From positions 256,859,757 to 256,923,756 of the forward strand of contig CM022298.1 of assembly GCA_011799875.1 (NCBI GenBank): a stretch of DNA of 64,000 nucleotides, read 5' to 3'. The stretch is from Thinopyrum elongatum (taxonomy: Eukaryota; Streptophyta; Magnoliopsida; Poales; Poaceae). A model generated the notes under the pieces. That model did no database searches and was not told where the DNA came from. It saw nothing but the letters and a program-made list of their open reading frames with translations. Shown in pieces: positions 34,580 to 48,647 of the stretch; position 1 is the first letter of the stretch, and each line of letters opens with the position of its first letter. Position numbers and translations under genes: made by a program.

Positions 34580-35665
34580 GGTGACACTCTTTGAGATCGT
34601 GGCCCTTTTTTCCCGATGAATCTTGCAATACGGCCCATCGCCGTTACCACCACCTCTCTCGCAGCCGCAGCCTCCCGGTAGCCAGTGCAGCGAAGCATTT
34701 CCTTTCCCTTTGCCCGGAGGTCTTCGGTCTTATGCCTTCTTGCCGTTACTCTAGGACAATGCCTGATCTCTCATGGTCTTCAACTACTCTTACTATGCCC
34801 TTATCCTTTTCGCGCTTCTTTGTGGCGCTTCTTGTTCTTCTTCTTCTGTTGGTGGCTTGGTCGTCCTCCTTCTGAGTCGATGGTTGATGGCAAATCTTCC
34901 TCTGCGAGGGAGTTTCCTCCCTTCCTTCACCCAAGCACCATTTGTCCACCAAGGGTTGTAAACTCCTTCACATCTTGGGCAGCCAAACGTTCATCCGTGA
35001 CGGTGTCCTGCGGTTGCGCACGTTGGATTGGAATCGGCTATCACAGCTGCGGGTGGATATTTTGATATTTCTGTGTACTGATGCTCGGCTGAATCTCTGC
35101 AAGTACTTTCGCAGAGTCTCTCTGTCCTTTCTGCTGGATAAGCTGAAATTCGCTGGGCCACCAGCCACCCTGGTTCTTGATGGCCACCCGTGAAGGCGCC
35201 AATGAACTCATGGGGACATGTCAGCCCAGGTCACAATGAGTTCTCTGGTAGGCATGCATCAGCCAAGACCGTCACATTTTGACTTGAGGTGCCAAGGGAA
35301 GTAATTGGCGATACCTTCTCATCTCTTCCCCAGTCAGCTTTGAACAGCGATGGTGGAAGTAGATGCCTCCAGACTCTGCCGGTTAAGCTCCATCTACTCT
35401 CATTCTGGAATCTCTGGCTTTGAATGTGCGAGCGGATGGCCCAACGGACTGCCGCAGCTCACGGGTGAAAGCAGGCACCCAACCTCGAAAAGGCATGCGT
35501 CCGTCTCCCTCCATCCTCCGAGGGTGGGTTTCGTCGAGTCGAGGCCATCACACCCCCATTGGACCGGCGTGTGTCGTGCGTCGCTTCGCACGACGACTCG
35601 CGCCGCATTCCCTTCACACCGTCCTCCGGGGCTCGTCGTTGGCCTGGACACGCTCAAAAAAAAGA
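34580..35665 (-). pseudogene. Tat Gypsy gag, second copy
   Basis: Identical to 3425-4510. Frame 35168-34968 holds the gag core and 34952-34746 the basic tail. Confidence 0.75.
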
Positions 35666-36265
35666 GGCAGAAAGAGCCATCGAGATGTCATTTGGTCTTG
35701 TTTCGCGGCTCCCACGCTAGCTGCATGGTGGGCATTGCACCATGGCAGTGGCCTCTTCCGTACGGCCAGCAGCACGGGCCGTCGTCCCTGCTTGGGGCTC
35801 GCGTGATCCTCCTCCTGCCGCTCGGCGAAGCCCAATCAGGCTTTGGATGTGGCCCGCCACTCAGCCATCTGATCGGCTCGGCGGGAATTTCAATAGTAGT
35901 TTTAGTGCCCGTGCCATGGCCCCTCTAAGGCATGGACTTCGGCAAGGTGATGATGAATGATGTAGATCGTGGTGTCGCTCCCGGCTCCTGACCGTGCCGG
36001 TAGCGACCGTCCCCGCCCTCGTTGTTGACGACCAGCAGCCGTTTGGGGGGAGACGGCATGGTGACGTGATGGGGGCGCTTGAAAGGCCAGCGTCTCTGTT
36101 GGGGGGTACAGTACTGGGTCAGCTCGTTCAGATGCGCGCAACGCCCTGCTGTCACGCCGGCGGCAGGGGCGGCGGACGTTGCCGATTCGCCCCAGACCTG
36201 AGCACCACCACTGCGGTTGTGCCCTTTTGCAAGGAAAGAGGTGCAGGCGGAATAAGCCCCCCTCC
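35666..36265 (-). other. Tat leader, second copy
   Basis: Identical to 4511-5110. No recognisable frame. Confidence 0.5.
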
Positions 36266-37926
36266 TGAAAGTGACCTAATTCCTGGGTGTTTTGGTATTC
36301 CTACAACTATAGCTCATGAACTAATTCCATGCAAGTTAATATTTTCAGGTAGTTCAGATTGGCATGGCACATGGACCTAGAGATTGTGGAACCCCTCAAA
36401 ATGCTAAGGACAAATATTGGCAAACTCAAGACTCTTCATTTCCTATTTTTGGTGATCCAAGATACAGTGGTCCCATAGGAAAAGCCAATACTATTAAAAG
36501 GGTATGAGGTGTTGCTTCTGGTCTACTTGCTCAAATGCTTATGATTCCTCCAAAGCCCTCAACACTTCTCAATTCCAATATATGGTCCTAAACGAAAGTC
36601 CATCGGCCCCACCCGGTTTGATCTCTCCGCGCCATTCGAGTTCTTTTGACATAGCCATAGCCAGAAACCCTAATCAGTTCGGTCTCACCGTAGGGTTTCG
36701 GTCTCACCACAAGATGGGATTGCAAACTCTCTGTTTTCCCATTCATAACAATTCGGTCTCGACCGAAATGAGCGATCGTCCCACCGAGTTCACATGCAAA
36801 CTCTCTATTTTACCCTTTCATCATGTTTCGTATCACCGAAGGAGTGATCGGTCCACGCGTTTGCCCCTGACCAACCTCTCTGTTTCCTCATTGCTAAAAT
36901 CTCTCACTGAGTTTTCATGCAATCGGTCACATCCTAACCGAGATGAGGTTTTGCCCTAACCCTAGTGCAATCTGGTCCCCCGAGCGATCATGTCGTTCCC
37001 ACCGAAAATCCTAAACGTTCACTTTTTGAATAATCATCTCACCGATTTCTTTCTATTCGGTCTGACCGAGTTGGGTTCAAATGTTGTTTAATGGTTAGAT
37101 TTTGTGTGAGCTATATATACCCTCCACCCCCTTGTCCTATTCAAGAGAGAGCCTCAAAACGTGCTACACTTGCACTACTCATTTTCTGAAGAAGAACCAC
37201 CTATCTCATGTGTTGAAGACCAAGACATTCCAATCCCAACCACAAGAATCTTGATCTCTACCTTCCCCAATTGCTTTCCACTCAATCAATCTTTTCCACC
37301 TAGCCAAAGCGTGAGAAGATAGTTGAGTGTTGGGGAGACTATCATTTTGAGACCCAAGAGCCAGGAGTTCCATCATCAACACACACTTATTACCTTGTGG
37401 AGAGTGGAGTTCCTAGATTAGTTAGTTGTCACTTGGGAGCCCTCCGACAGATTGTGGATTTGAACCACGGAGTTTGTAAGGTAAAGGGAGATCGCCTACT
37501 TTTCATGAAAGATCCTACCCCTAGTGATGCAAGTCCTTCGTGGGGCAATGGCCATGGTGGTATAGACAGGTTGCTTCTCTTCGTGGACCCTTCACTGGGT
37601 GGAGCCTCCATGGACATCCGCGAAACCATTACCCTCGTGGGTTGAAGTCTCCATCCCCGTGGACGTACGATAGCACCACCCTATCTACACCCCCAAAATC
37701 TTCATGTCTACATTGCGTTTGCCTTCTCCCAACCTTCCCTTACCTTCATATGCAAGGTTTTTAACTTTCCTTCGGCTATCCTCTTAGATTGCATGTGTAG
37801 GTTGATTGCTTGACCTATGCTAAGTTTGCTAAAATCTGCCAACACTTAAATAGGGAAAAGGCTAGATTTTTAATTTAGTCAAGTAGTCTAATCACCACCC
37901 CCCCCTAGGCCTACTTCGATCCTGTA
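36266..37926 (+). repeat. Copia 5' LTR, second copy
   Basis: Identical to 5111-6771. TATA box near 37112. Confidence 0.8.
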
Positions 37927-37928
37927 AG

Positions 37929-37940
37929 TGGTATCAGAGC
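37929..37940 (+). other. Copia primer-binding site, second copy
   Basis: TGGTATCAGAGC, as at 6774. Confidence 0.85.
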
Positions 37941-38034
37941 TTTGGTTCCATTTGCCTTGATTGCCCCGTAGCTTTGGTGATCATGCCTTGGTTTCACAAC
38001 CTCGGAGTGTATGGCGTCTGCGAGGGAAATTCCA

Positions 38035-40165
38035 CCGTAGGTCCTTACTTTTATGGGTACTAAATTTTGCTATTGGAAGCATAAGATGGAAAATGTATTC
38101 TTGGCATGAACCCCCCATTTGGGCTATTGTATGATTGGTTTACAAGGTGATTCTTCTTGAAGATGGAAGAGAACGAATCAATGAAGCACCGCGGAAGAAT
38201 TGAAGATGTGGCAATACAACGCTCATCTTTTCCGATATCCTCTTCAAAACGGATTTGGGCCCCGAGAATTCAACAAAACAGCCCGTCTTTGAGACTCAAA
38301 GGAATTTGGGATCCTTTGGTTGATATGCCACGAAGGTAACTTAAGTCCGGTCAAGGAATCCAAATTGAATGTGCTTCAAAAGTCAACTGACAAGTTCAAA
38401 TGAAAGATGGTTGAAGGAGTCGCTGAAATGTATTTCAAGGCTTGCTCTCATCACAAATGAATTGCCGTCTTCGGAATGAAGAGATGACCAACAGATCATC
38501 ATCAATAATATCCAGAGCCCTGGACGTAAAATATGATACCGTGTGCACTTTGAATCCAAATGATGCCCATTACAAAGATCTCTCACCATGGAAGTCATTT
38601 GGTAAATTGTTGCCATCATGAATGTCACTGAGGAAAGAGAGCTTCACACAAGTCTAGTGGTGCTTACAAAGCTGCATGTGATGCTCCTACAACATCAGTG
38701 AGAAACAGCCTTCAAGAGGACTTGAGACTAATGTGAATAACTTCAACAAGTTCACAATTTTATACGCAATGAGAGAATTCCAAGTCAAGGTCATACTATG
38801 AAAGAGATCTTCTAGTCGTGAACAAAATTGCTACAACGGTGGAAGACCCGGACACTACTCCAATGATGTCGTCTCCCTACAAAAGAAAGAAGACTCACCT
38901 AAAAGAGGATTAAAAGAGAAGAATCACTCCAAAGAGGAAGGAGTAGAGATGAATCGTTACTGAACGAAGACCCTCTCGTCAGAAGCAAGGATTCGGAAAG
39001 GAAGACAAAGTCCATCAAGAGCTAGACAAGACGAAGACATCAAGCACATGTTTGGTGATGGGTATCCGGTTCCGACTCCGAAACACCACTCCGAGAAGTT
39101 ATCAACTCCGACCCGAACATACTCAAGATGAAAGGTGTTGCCGGGCTTGCACTTGTTGCATCCAACTCCTACGCAATTGGACTCACCAAATGAGGTGATT
39201 GGAAGATGCTCTATAGGCTAAAGGCCTTCAAGTTATACACCGCCGAGTATGTTGTTTCGTAGTAATGATTATGATTTGCGTAGGTGATGATGTTTTACTT
39301 GTGACAACTCTCAAGTGCCGAAAACTATGATAAATTGCTGTTAATTCATTGCTAATCGAGATAAAATGAATGACAATGATTAAGAAGGAATCTTGATCGT
39401 CTCTAAACATTAAACACCTCTTAGTAGCTCATGAACTACCTTAGAGGAGGATCATCGAGAGCTTTTAAAGACTCATGAGAAGCTACGCGTTGAAAAGCCA
39501 ATCTAGAGCCAAGACATGGGTTTCTTAAAGCATCAATTGATCTTCGTAAGAAAAGTTCTTCTTACTTGCAAGCCTTTTACTCTTGTCGACTTACATGCCA
39601 CAAGTAAAATCTAGCACCAGTAAAGAAAGAATTCTTCTTCTATAGTACAATAATCAATGTTTAATAATCCAATATTGTTGCTCTTTCAAGTAGTTCTCTT
39701 GATTCCACTAAGATTCTCTTAGCCAAATTACACTTGAGCAAGAAAATAGGTTATTGAAGGGAATTATAGATAAAGGTTGTACAGATCCTTGCCTGAAGTA
39801 GCATTTGAGGAAATGGTCCGCAGCAAGGAAGGCACCGAAGAATCAAGGTGTTGGTTTTGAACGCAAGTTCCAATGCGCATGGAGTTGAGGGAAGAAGATC
39901 CATAACCCCAAGATGAAGTTTGTCCTCACAACGAGTATGATCCCACTTTCTTTTCAAGTGAACACAATCTCGGATGAATCTTCCACACAACCACAGCTAA
40001 AAGGCAAGGATAAGCTTCACGAGGAAGATTGATTCATTGAGAAGCTCCAAAGGCCTTGGTCAAGTGGGTTCCCAAGACTACTCAATTCTACTTCATCAGA
40101 GTACGACTACAACTCCAAGGATTCCCATAAGATGATGTGGATCCCAAGAAGAAGACAGAGAGTTT
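38035..40165 (+). pseudogene. Copia gag, decayed, second copy
   Basis: Identical to 6880-9010, with the same FCYWKHKME and KALVKWVPK signatures and the same breaks. Confidence 0.65.
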
Positions 40166-42005
40166 CTTGAGGGTGAACTTCCGCCAACATACTTCACTCA
40201 TATTCATTTTGCAAGGACAAGTGCAATTCACTTCTATATCTTGCCCTAGTTCAAGGAGTCACAAACCCTCTTATTGGTAGACCAGGGACAAGGTAACCTA
40301 ATGCTTTCAGGGACAACATCATATGTGTAATTTCACTCTATTTCTAATGGATATCCTTGTTTCTTTCCTTGTGGGACTAACCCATGTAGGTATTGAAAGT
40401 TCACCTCACTCCAACGGATTGCTCCATGATCGACATTCCACATTGAGCATCCACATCTCAATCAACATCTTACATGAGTCCCCATCATCGACAAAACCCA
40501 AGGTTAGTTCATCCCTCTTAGGCGGGATATCACATCTAGGGGGAGGCTTTACTCTAAGAATTGAGCTAAAGCAACTCTAAGGTGTGAACACAACATGCTG
40601 TATGTAAAATTGGGACCCACTTGTTCTAAACGATGAGTTATGACCTATGATCCATGTTCTCATTTGACTCCTAAGTCAATATACTGCATAGATAATACCT
40701 AGTCCATCGCCAATTGCTTGAATAGATGCTAAGTGTTTGTGCCGGCTTTGACACATATTTCATTTGCTATCTTATTGTGTGAGCATGGTTGGATGCATAT
40801 TTTGTTCTCCTCCATCTCGAGGGACATCCATTTGTTTGTTTTTGATTGATTGGTTTTCCTTTCTTTCTTCTTTCTTCTCAAATGGATGACAAGAATGCCT
40901 AGTACTTGTCCGTCTAGCTATCTATGCTTTTCTCGTCTCAAACTCTGTTCATGCTACATCACAATTTTGATCAAGTCATATTCGGACCCTCTGAGTGAGG
41001 ACCACTCGGAACCACCGCTTCTTCATAGACTTAACTTCCAAAACTTCTTAGTGCATTTCGGTCTGACCGATCCATCCCATCGGTCCACCCGATTCATTAA
41101 GTTGATCTAAGTTTATCTTGGTGCACCCTATTTGAACTTTTCGGGCAACCGAGTTGCAAGCAACAACCGCTTGCAATTCTGCCCTCGGTGGCCACCGGCG
41201 TTCATTCCACTCGGTCACACGACGTGCTGGACTTATAATTCCCACGGGCTGATTTTGGAAGCCTTCATCTCTTCGCCCGCATCCTGTCCAGCTCTGCCGA
41301 CTCGAGGTCTCCGGCTCGTTTTCTTGTCGACAGCGTCCTCTGGCCACTGGTTTTTGCCGCCATCAACGGGAGTCTTCACCGCCGTTGTTCGCCGTAGCGA
41401 GTTCATCACCAGTTAGGTATGACTCGTCCCTTGTGCCTTCCCCCCCTCTGATTCCCGAGCACAAGATCAATGCCTTATTCTTTCACGTTGATCTACTCTA
41501 CTATCCACTGGAAATCCGTTAGATTAGATTTGATGCCAAAATTTAGTTTTAGGTTTCCGCCAACTCAATCTCGAACCGAAGCCGATATTGGATTTCAGTC
41601 TCACCGATTGGCTCATGCCCATAGCCAGTATTTTTTCCGTCTGACGAAACATACCATTGGTGTGCCGAGTTTCATTTCTCTGTTGAAACCCTAGCATCTT
41701 CGGAGTCAACTGAACTTGTCTCCGGCCGACCGATTTCACATGTTTAGAGACTCTAAAGTTGCTGTCGGTGTCAACCTGAGTTTGTATTCGGTAGCGTCCG
41801 AAATGCTTTCTTCGAAAACTAAAACTAAGTTTTATGACTCATTTGTTTTTTGGAAAATGGCTGTATTTTGTGATGCTTATCCACTCTATCTCAGCCTTTA
41901 TGTATTCACGGGTCAGCTTCACAATGTTGAGATTTCAGACAAGAGTGACAATGACAGCCCGATAATATAAGAGAACAGATAAGAGAGAAAGCGAATCTCA
42001 GTGAG
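40166..42005 (+). other. Copia internal non-coding stretch, second copy
   Basis: Identical to 9011-10850. LTR-like CGGTC..ACCGA motifs lie at about 41050-41795. Confidence 0.45.
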
Positions 42006-43915
42006 GCACTATCCTCCAACAGTAGTTATTGATGATGGTAAGAATCCCCCAAGCAACTTGCCTAAGGCGGCAACTAGGCAAGATAGAAGAGAACCTCAGA
42101 TTCTGAAGATGGAAAACGAAGCACTTTTTTTTTTTTTTTGTTGATGAGGAGGTCACCTCAACGAAGAAAAGGAGTCAAGAAGGAGTATGCTGCTGCTTCT
42201 GCTGCCATCAAGCCTGGCATTGAAGAAGAAAGTTCTTCCAAGAGAGTGCCCATGTGCAGCCAGAGCTCAACTCAGGAAACCATGGAGTCACTCTGAACCA
42301 GAGAAGAAGAGGCTGCTGGAGGCAAGAATAGTAAAGAAAGGGTCAATAAGACCATGGCCATAGTGATTGGCAGATCATCAATTTATGAGATGCTCCAGAG
42401 GGAAGATGATGAATAAGAGAGATGCTGCTGCAACCCATCTCAGAATCTTAGAAATTTATGGGAGATGCTTTAGTCTGGGGCTGCTCCATCCAAGCCAAGA
42501 CAGCTCCCAAGCAATCTCACAATAGCTCAATCTCCAAAGCCAACGCAAACCCAATAGGAAGCACAAGAATATCTCAGTCTACAAATAAAAAAGGAGCCCG
42601 CCCCATTCCTGAAGTTTCAAGGAAGATTAGGAGCAGGCAAGTGCTCAGAAACTAAAAACGCAAAGATACTAGACCATGATTACACTCATCCAATAGCAAA
42701 AGTAACATGAGTTCAGAAAGATGCAGGTCTCAAGAACTATGGAGTCAGGACATACCCCTATGCTACAATGGAAGGACTGCTGTTGATTACAGGTTTCCAC
42801 CAAGGAGCAGGCAGGACTTCTATGAGACAGTTCTTTTGGACAAGAAGCCAAGTAAAGTGAACTGAGATGAGTCGACTCGATTTCATTGAATGACACATGA
42901 AATTACTTCCCTGGAGTTCATGAGAGCTTCAAATGAATGGAGTTGACAACTTTTGTTGGTTCAGAAATTTGACACATGGAATGATGAGATCGTGATTCAA
43001 TTTTATTTCCCTGCACATTTTTACCCAGATGGCATATAGTCTGGATTGACTGGGGACTAGGTACCATCTTCAATGCTGAGTGGGCCAAGCTGATCCAATG
43101 CCCCTGAAGAAAGTGAGGATACACAGATGTCTATGGCAAAGCCCCAGGAAGATCATAACTTCCATGGCCTCACATTTACAAGGAATTCCCAGATGCCTGC
43201 AAATTGGGGAACTCACAAGTTGGGTCCATATCATCACTAGCTATCAGGGCTGCCAACCAATCAACAATATAACTGAGTGCAGCACCTTGTTGCCCCAATT
43301 ATGAGATGACAGGATGACAGAGGGCACTGCAAATTATAACTTGTTACAATATGTTGATGTGCCAGAAAGTTCAAGGTGATGACCTTGATTGTTGAACAGT
43401 TAAGAGGACTGTCCAGCAGATCAAAGAGGTCATGTTGATTGCCCCCCAACATTCAGGTGCTCATCCACCTCCAATGTGCAGCATGCACTATCGCTAGACA
43501 GAGAGTAACTTCCCTGATGCCAGAGCTTTGAAGACAATGTTGTATGTCATGGGATGCATCACATCCTACATCTGTGAGTCTCATGGAGAAGAGAGAAAAA
43601 GGCAAAGGCACAAATACTCCAAGGTTCCAGATGTCTCAATCTATAAAGTCTCAGAGACCTAAGCAGATTCAGCTCGCTATCTGCTTGAGGCCACTATGAT
43701 AATTGAGGAAGGATAGCTACCCGACTCAAATCAAGGAAGTCCTTGAGAGAATCATTGAAAAAACTAAAATTTTATGATCTAAGACTGAAGGTCACAGAGA
43801 TTCAGACCACCAATTGAGCACTTCAAGAAGAAACAGAGGACAGGAGAGGAAGAGCTACACATATGGCATTTCAAGAGGGTGCCTAGAGCCAACAGGTCTG
43901 TAGCTGTGCCATGTC
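42006..43915 (+). pseudogene. Second Copia coding region, decayed, second copy
   Basis: Identical to 10851-12760. Function not recognised beyond a loose likeness to a plant transposon protein. Confidence 0.35.
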
Positions 43916-44625
43916 ATGACACAAGAGCACCACTTTAGCCCGTGCAGGCCACCTGCCCCCCCCCCAGTTCAACTCTCCAGTTCTTTCCTCATCAGCATCA
44001 ATCGGAGCTTTTGTAGATGCCTTTCCTCCTCCACGCCATCTTCGCACACCGAAGCTCCCGGAGATATGCTTAGAGTGCCGCATAGCACTATGCATTTTCA
44101 AGCTTTTTGGTAACTTGTTGTCCAAAGGGGGAGAAAGTTATATATCATAGGCTTCGAGAAGAGAGTGATCATAGGCGGAGAGAGAGAGAGTGTTTTGCTT
44201 TTGTTACCTCTTCTGCACGTGTTATTTGCCTTGTTTGTTTGCTACACATATTATGCTTGTGTTTGAAATAAGCAGTATCTCAAACTCTTATGAATCATGT
44301 GGTTGAGCATATTATGCTTTAATGGTGCTGAATGAGAATACCCCCTTATTACTAGGTAATGATCAATCATGTTTGCCTTGGTGATGAGTGCTGCTTAGTT
44401 ATATTCCATCATTTTGAGCGCTCCACCAAGATGTATGTGACATGGAGAGTACCAATGATCCTAATGAATTCGATTGTGCATTGTGCATTCCAAAGCAAAT
44501 TTTAAATCATGCACAAATTCTAGGGGGAGCTCTGTGTTATCAATACTTTCCTCACAGCGACTATATATTTCATTCATATTATCATTTGTCGAAGCTTTGA
44601 TCTTATTTTTGTTCATTCAATTACC
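43916..44625 (+). other. Copia 3' internal region, second copy
   Basis: Identical to 12761-13470, including the GA microsatellite and purine-rich tracts. Confidence 0.45.
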
Positions 44626-44626
44626 A

Positions 44627-44638
44627 CAAAGGGGAGAT
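44627..44638 (+). other. Copia polypurine tract, second copy
   Basis: CAAAGGGGAGAT, as at 13472. Confidence 0.7.
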
Positions 44639-46319
44639 TGAAGTGCAACTATCCCTGTGTTTTTGGTAATTCATAACAACATATAGCTCATTGAAACGAA
44701 TATCCATTCAGTTCAATTTTTAGGTAGTTCCAATGATTGGCATGGCACATGGACTAGAGATGTGGACCGCCTCAAATGCGAGGACAAATATTGGCAAAAG
44801 CTCAAGACTCTTCATTTTCTATTTTAGGTGACGAAGATACACATTGCGTCCATAGGAAAAGCCAATACTATTAAAGGGTATAGGTGTTGCTTAATGGTCT
44901 ACTTGTCTCAAATCTTAGTGATATGCTCCAAAGCCCTCAACCACTTTCTCAATTCCTTCTATGTCCTAAACCTACACTAAACTCGGCCACATTTGAATCT
45001 ATAAGGCGCCACCGAGTTATTTTGACATAATAGCCATAGCCAGAAACCCTAATCAGTTCGGTCTCACCATAAGGGTTTTCCGGTCTCACCGGATGGATTG
45101 CAAACTCTCTGTTTCCCCTTCGTAACATTTCAGTCTCAAACCGAACATGAGCGATCGATTCCCACCGATTTCTGCAATGCAAACCTCTGTTTACACTTTC
45201 GTAACGTTTCCGGTAAATACCGAAAGAGCGATCGTCCCACCGAGTTGCCTTACGCAACTCTCTACTCTGTTTGCTCATTCTGAAAATCGGTCTCAGCACC
45301 AATTCAATGCAATCGATCACATACACGAGATGAGGTTTTTGCCCTACCCTATTGCATCGTCCCACCGAGTTGATCATGTTTGTCCCACCCACCTCAATCT
45401 TGACATTCACATTTTGAATTTGAATCGGTCTCACCGATTGGGTCAAATGTTGTGTACCGGTTAGATTTTTGTGTGGAGGATTATAACCACACCCCTCCAA
45501 TAACACCAACCACCCACCACCCCTTCGCATCAAGAGAGGCCATCAGAACGTGCCACACTTCCCACTACTCATTTTCTGAGAGAAACCACTACTCATGTGT
45601 TGAGACCAAGACATTCCAATCGACCACAAATCTTGATCTCTAGCCTTCCCCCAGTTTGCTTTCCCCTCAAGCATCTTTCCACCAAGCCAAATCTGTGAGG
45701 AGAGTTGAGTGTTGGGGATACTACATGTTGAAGCATAAGAGCACGGAGTTCATCATCAACACAAAGCCTTTATTACCGATTTTGGAGAGTGGTGTCCCTA
45801 GACTTGGTTAGGTTGTCACTTGGGACCTCCTACACGATTTGTGGCAGTTTGAACCCGGAGTTTGTAAGGGCAAGGAGGTTCACCGTACTTCATAAGATCA
45901 CCCGTATTGAGGCACGTCCTTCGTGGGCATTTGCCCTGGTGGGATAGGCACGGTTCCTCTTCTTCGTGGACCCTTCATGGGTTGACCCTCCCGTGGACCT
46001 CGCTCAACCGTTACCCCTTCGTGGGTTTGAGCCTTCCCCAACGTGACTTACGATAGCACCACCTATCGGAACCCACGCCAAAATCGGTTCGTGTCTACAT
46101 TGCATTTGCCTTCTCCAACCTTCCCTTTACTTCAATGCATGTTTTTACTTTCCGCTGCTATACTCTTAGAATTGCAGTGTGTAGGTTTGATTGCTTGACT
46201 TGTGCTAAAGTAGCTAATCTGGCCAAGACTTAAATTGGGAAAATGCTTAGATTTTTAATTTGGTCAAGTGTCTATAACACCTAATCACCGCCCCCTCTAG
46301 ACGCACTTTCGATCCGACA
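44639..46319 (+). repeat. Copia 3' LTR, second copy
   Basis: Identical to 13484-15164. Confidence 0.8.
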
Positions 46320-46642
46320 CCTTCCACTCGTACCTCGTGGAGCAGGGCGCTGGGATTTTTCTGATGCTGTCCTTCCCCCTGGTGCGCTCCCATTCCTCTT
46401 GGCCATAGTGAGGTGGTGACAAACGCACCCGCGCCGAACGACATCCCCCGCGCACCACACACACCCTCGCGCGTCCACGCATCCCCGCGACGTCGGTGGT
46501 CGCAGGCGGCGGAGCTTCCAGGTGGACGGGTGATTTGCGGCTCCGGACTTCTCTTGGTCCTCCATAGTTGAGACGCCGTCAATGATGAGAATGGGCGATG
46601 AAGATGACGCGTTATCATGCTCTCGGGTTCGCCAAGTTATCC
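46320..46642 (-). other. Tat leader next to primer-binding site, second copy
   Basis: Identical to 15165-15487. Confidence 0.5.
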
Positions 46643-46659
46643 TCCTCCTGGCACGCCAA
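46643..46659 (-). other. Tat primer-binding site, second copy
   Basis: Minus strand TTGGCGTGCCAGGAGGA, as at 15488. Confidence 0.55.
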
Positions 46660-46662
46660 AGA

Positions 46663-47420
46663 TGTCACTGGGAATCGCATAGCCACCTATGGGGGCCCGA
46701 TGAGCCCCTTTTGGTTTTCGGCGGGGGGATGGGCACGTTGCATAAAGAGCTGAGAAGCATCTACACAGCCGAGCGCGGCAAAAGATCACGCGGGCATTTT
46801 TACCCAGGTTCGGGCCGCCGTGAGGGCGTAAAACCCCACTCCTACCTGTCTTTGGTGGGTTGATGGTGGATGACTCCGCGCTCTTGCCCGGCAAGGTCGC
46901 CTCGGGGCGAGAGCAGTACGCGCGTATGAGGGTGTAAGGGCCGGCTCAGCCAACCCTTTCGACGGTTGCCCCATGGGGCCTCCTTTTATAGATCAAGTGG
47001 TCAACCACAGTGGCAAATCAGTCATGACAAACATACTGATTAGATAGCACCCAGTGCGCATCCTAACTCTGCAGGCTGACAGGAGCGCATTAAATGCGCG
47101 CGCGTAACGTCAACTCACACCTGCCGGCATGACCCTGCCGTGCTATTTTTGCAGCTGCGCGCTGCTTGCTTGACACGTCTCACGACGGGTATCGCCTGGG
47201 GGTATTTTCTATAGGAAAGTGGCTGCCTGTTGCAAATATCGCCACTTAGCCACTTTGGAGGCTTGACAGAACCTGCACTGATCAATGACGTGCATGCGTG
47301 AACTGAGTGGTTCGGTGAGGGTGGTTTGGCCTCCGTAGCCCCCGGCAGGCCTGCCGGAACGATCTGGAGACTTGCTTCCGGGATCAACCCAACCATTGTC
47401 CAGGCTCACCTATCCATCAA
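46663..47420 (-). repeat. Tat Gypsy 5' LTR, second copy
   Basis: Identical to 15508-16265. TATA box near 46979-46993. Far end approximate. Confidence 0.6.
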
Positions 47421-48618
47421 GGGAGGTTCTTTCCTTAGTGCGATATCTTGCATCTCTGCTCATCTTGGTCCTTCTGGATCGCCTTTGGCCTGCCAAAGAA
47501 TAGGTCCTCTCATGCCTTTGATTTGATCTTGAGTTGTAAGTCTTGTCCTTGGGCCTCTACCACATGTCTGGCACGGAACCCAGGGTTGTTGCACGCAACG
47601 ACCTTTCTCTTTGATTCTCAATACCCATGTTTCTCCTCGTTGGTTCTTGAGAACTATCCGATATATCTTCTTTTGTGGTGTGTTTTGTCTGAGATCCGAT
47701 GATTGTGGATTTATGATCAGCTATCTATGAATATTATTTGAATCTTCTCTCTGATTCTTATATCAGATTTGATATCTTTGTAATTCTCTTCGAATTATCG
47801 GTTTCGTTTGGCCAACTAGATTGGTTTTTTCTTGCAATGGGAGAGTGCTTAGCTTTGGTTCAATCTTGCGGTTCCTTTCCCATGACAGTAGGACACAAAG
47901 CACATATTGTATCGTTGCCATCGAGGATAAAAGATGGGGTTTACAATCATATTGCTTGAGTTTATTTCCTCTACATCATGTCATCTTACTTAATGCGTTA
48001 CTCTGTTCTTCCATGAACTTAATACTCTGATGCATGCAAGAGTCGGTCGATTGTGGATTAAATAGAGTAGGAGATGCAGAATCGTTTGGTCTACTTAACA
48101 CGGATGTGATGCCTATATTTCATAATCATTGCCTTAGATATCGTCATAAGTTTTGCGCTTTTCTATCAATTGCTCGCAGTAATTTGTTCACCCATCGTAT
48201 TATTTGGCTATCTTGAGAGAAGCCTCTAGTGAACCTATGGCCCTCGGGTCTATTTTCCATCATATAGTTTCCGATCTACTATTTTCCATCATATTAGTTT
48301 TTGATCTACTATTTTGGCAATCTTTACTTTCTGATCTATAAACCAAAAAACCCAAAAATATTTACTTTATCTTTTGTTTAGTTTATCTATCTCTATGCAG
48401 ATCTACTTTTGGCAAGTGACCGTGAAGGGATTGACAACCCCTTTATGGCGTTGGGTGCAAGTATTTGATTGTTTGTGCAGGTATTAGGTGATTGTGTGCG
48501 TTGTCTCCTACTGGATTGAATACCTTTGTTTCTAACTGAGGGAATACTTATCTCTACTTTGCTTGCTCATCACCCTTTCCTCTTCAAGGAAAAACCAACA
48601 CATGCTCAAGAAGTAGCA
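47421..48618 (+). repeat. Athila-type 5' LTR, second copy
   Basis: Ends AGTAGCA at 48618. Differs from 16335-17464 mainly by single-base gains and losses. Confidence 0.6.
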
Positions 48619-48629
48619 AGAAGAATTTC

Positions 48630-48647
48630 TGGCGTCGTTGCCTGGGA
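48630..48647 (+). other. Athila primer-binding site, second copy
   Basis: TGGCGTCGTTGCCTGGGA, one base shorter than at 17476. Confidence 0.7.

Larger units (their letters stand above)
30131..36265 (-). mobile_element. Tat-type Gypsy element, second copy, gag to integrase
   Basis: Here the pol order continues correctly across 32660/32661, RT into RNase H and integrase, so this joint is the natural one. The 3' LTR is missing; the element ends in the integrase at 30131. 32661-36265 is identical to 1506-5110. Confidence 0.8.
36266..46319 (+). mobile_element. SIRE/Maximus-like Copia element, second copy
   Basis: Identical to 5111-15164, with the same flanking 5-mers. Two independent insertions cannot give this; the whole nested Tat-plus-Copia unit is duplicated, either in the genome or in the assembly. 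Confidence 0.8.
32661..47489. repeat. 14,829-bp exact repeat, second copy
   Basis: Identical to 1506-16334. Left neighbour 32660 is natural Tat sequence. Right neighbour 47490 is the Athila LTR, as at 16335 but with one extra C. Confidence 0.92.
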
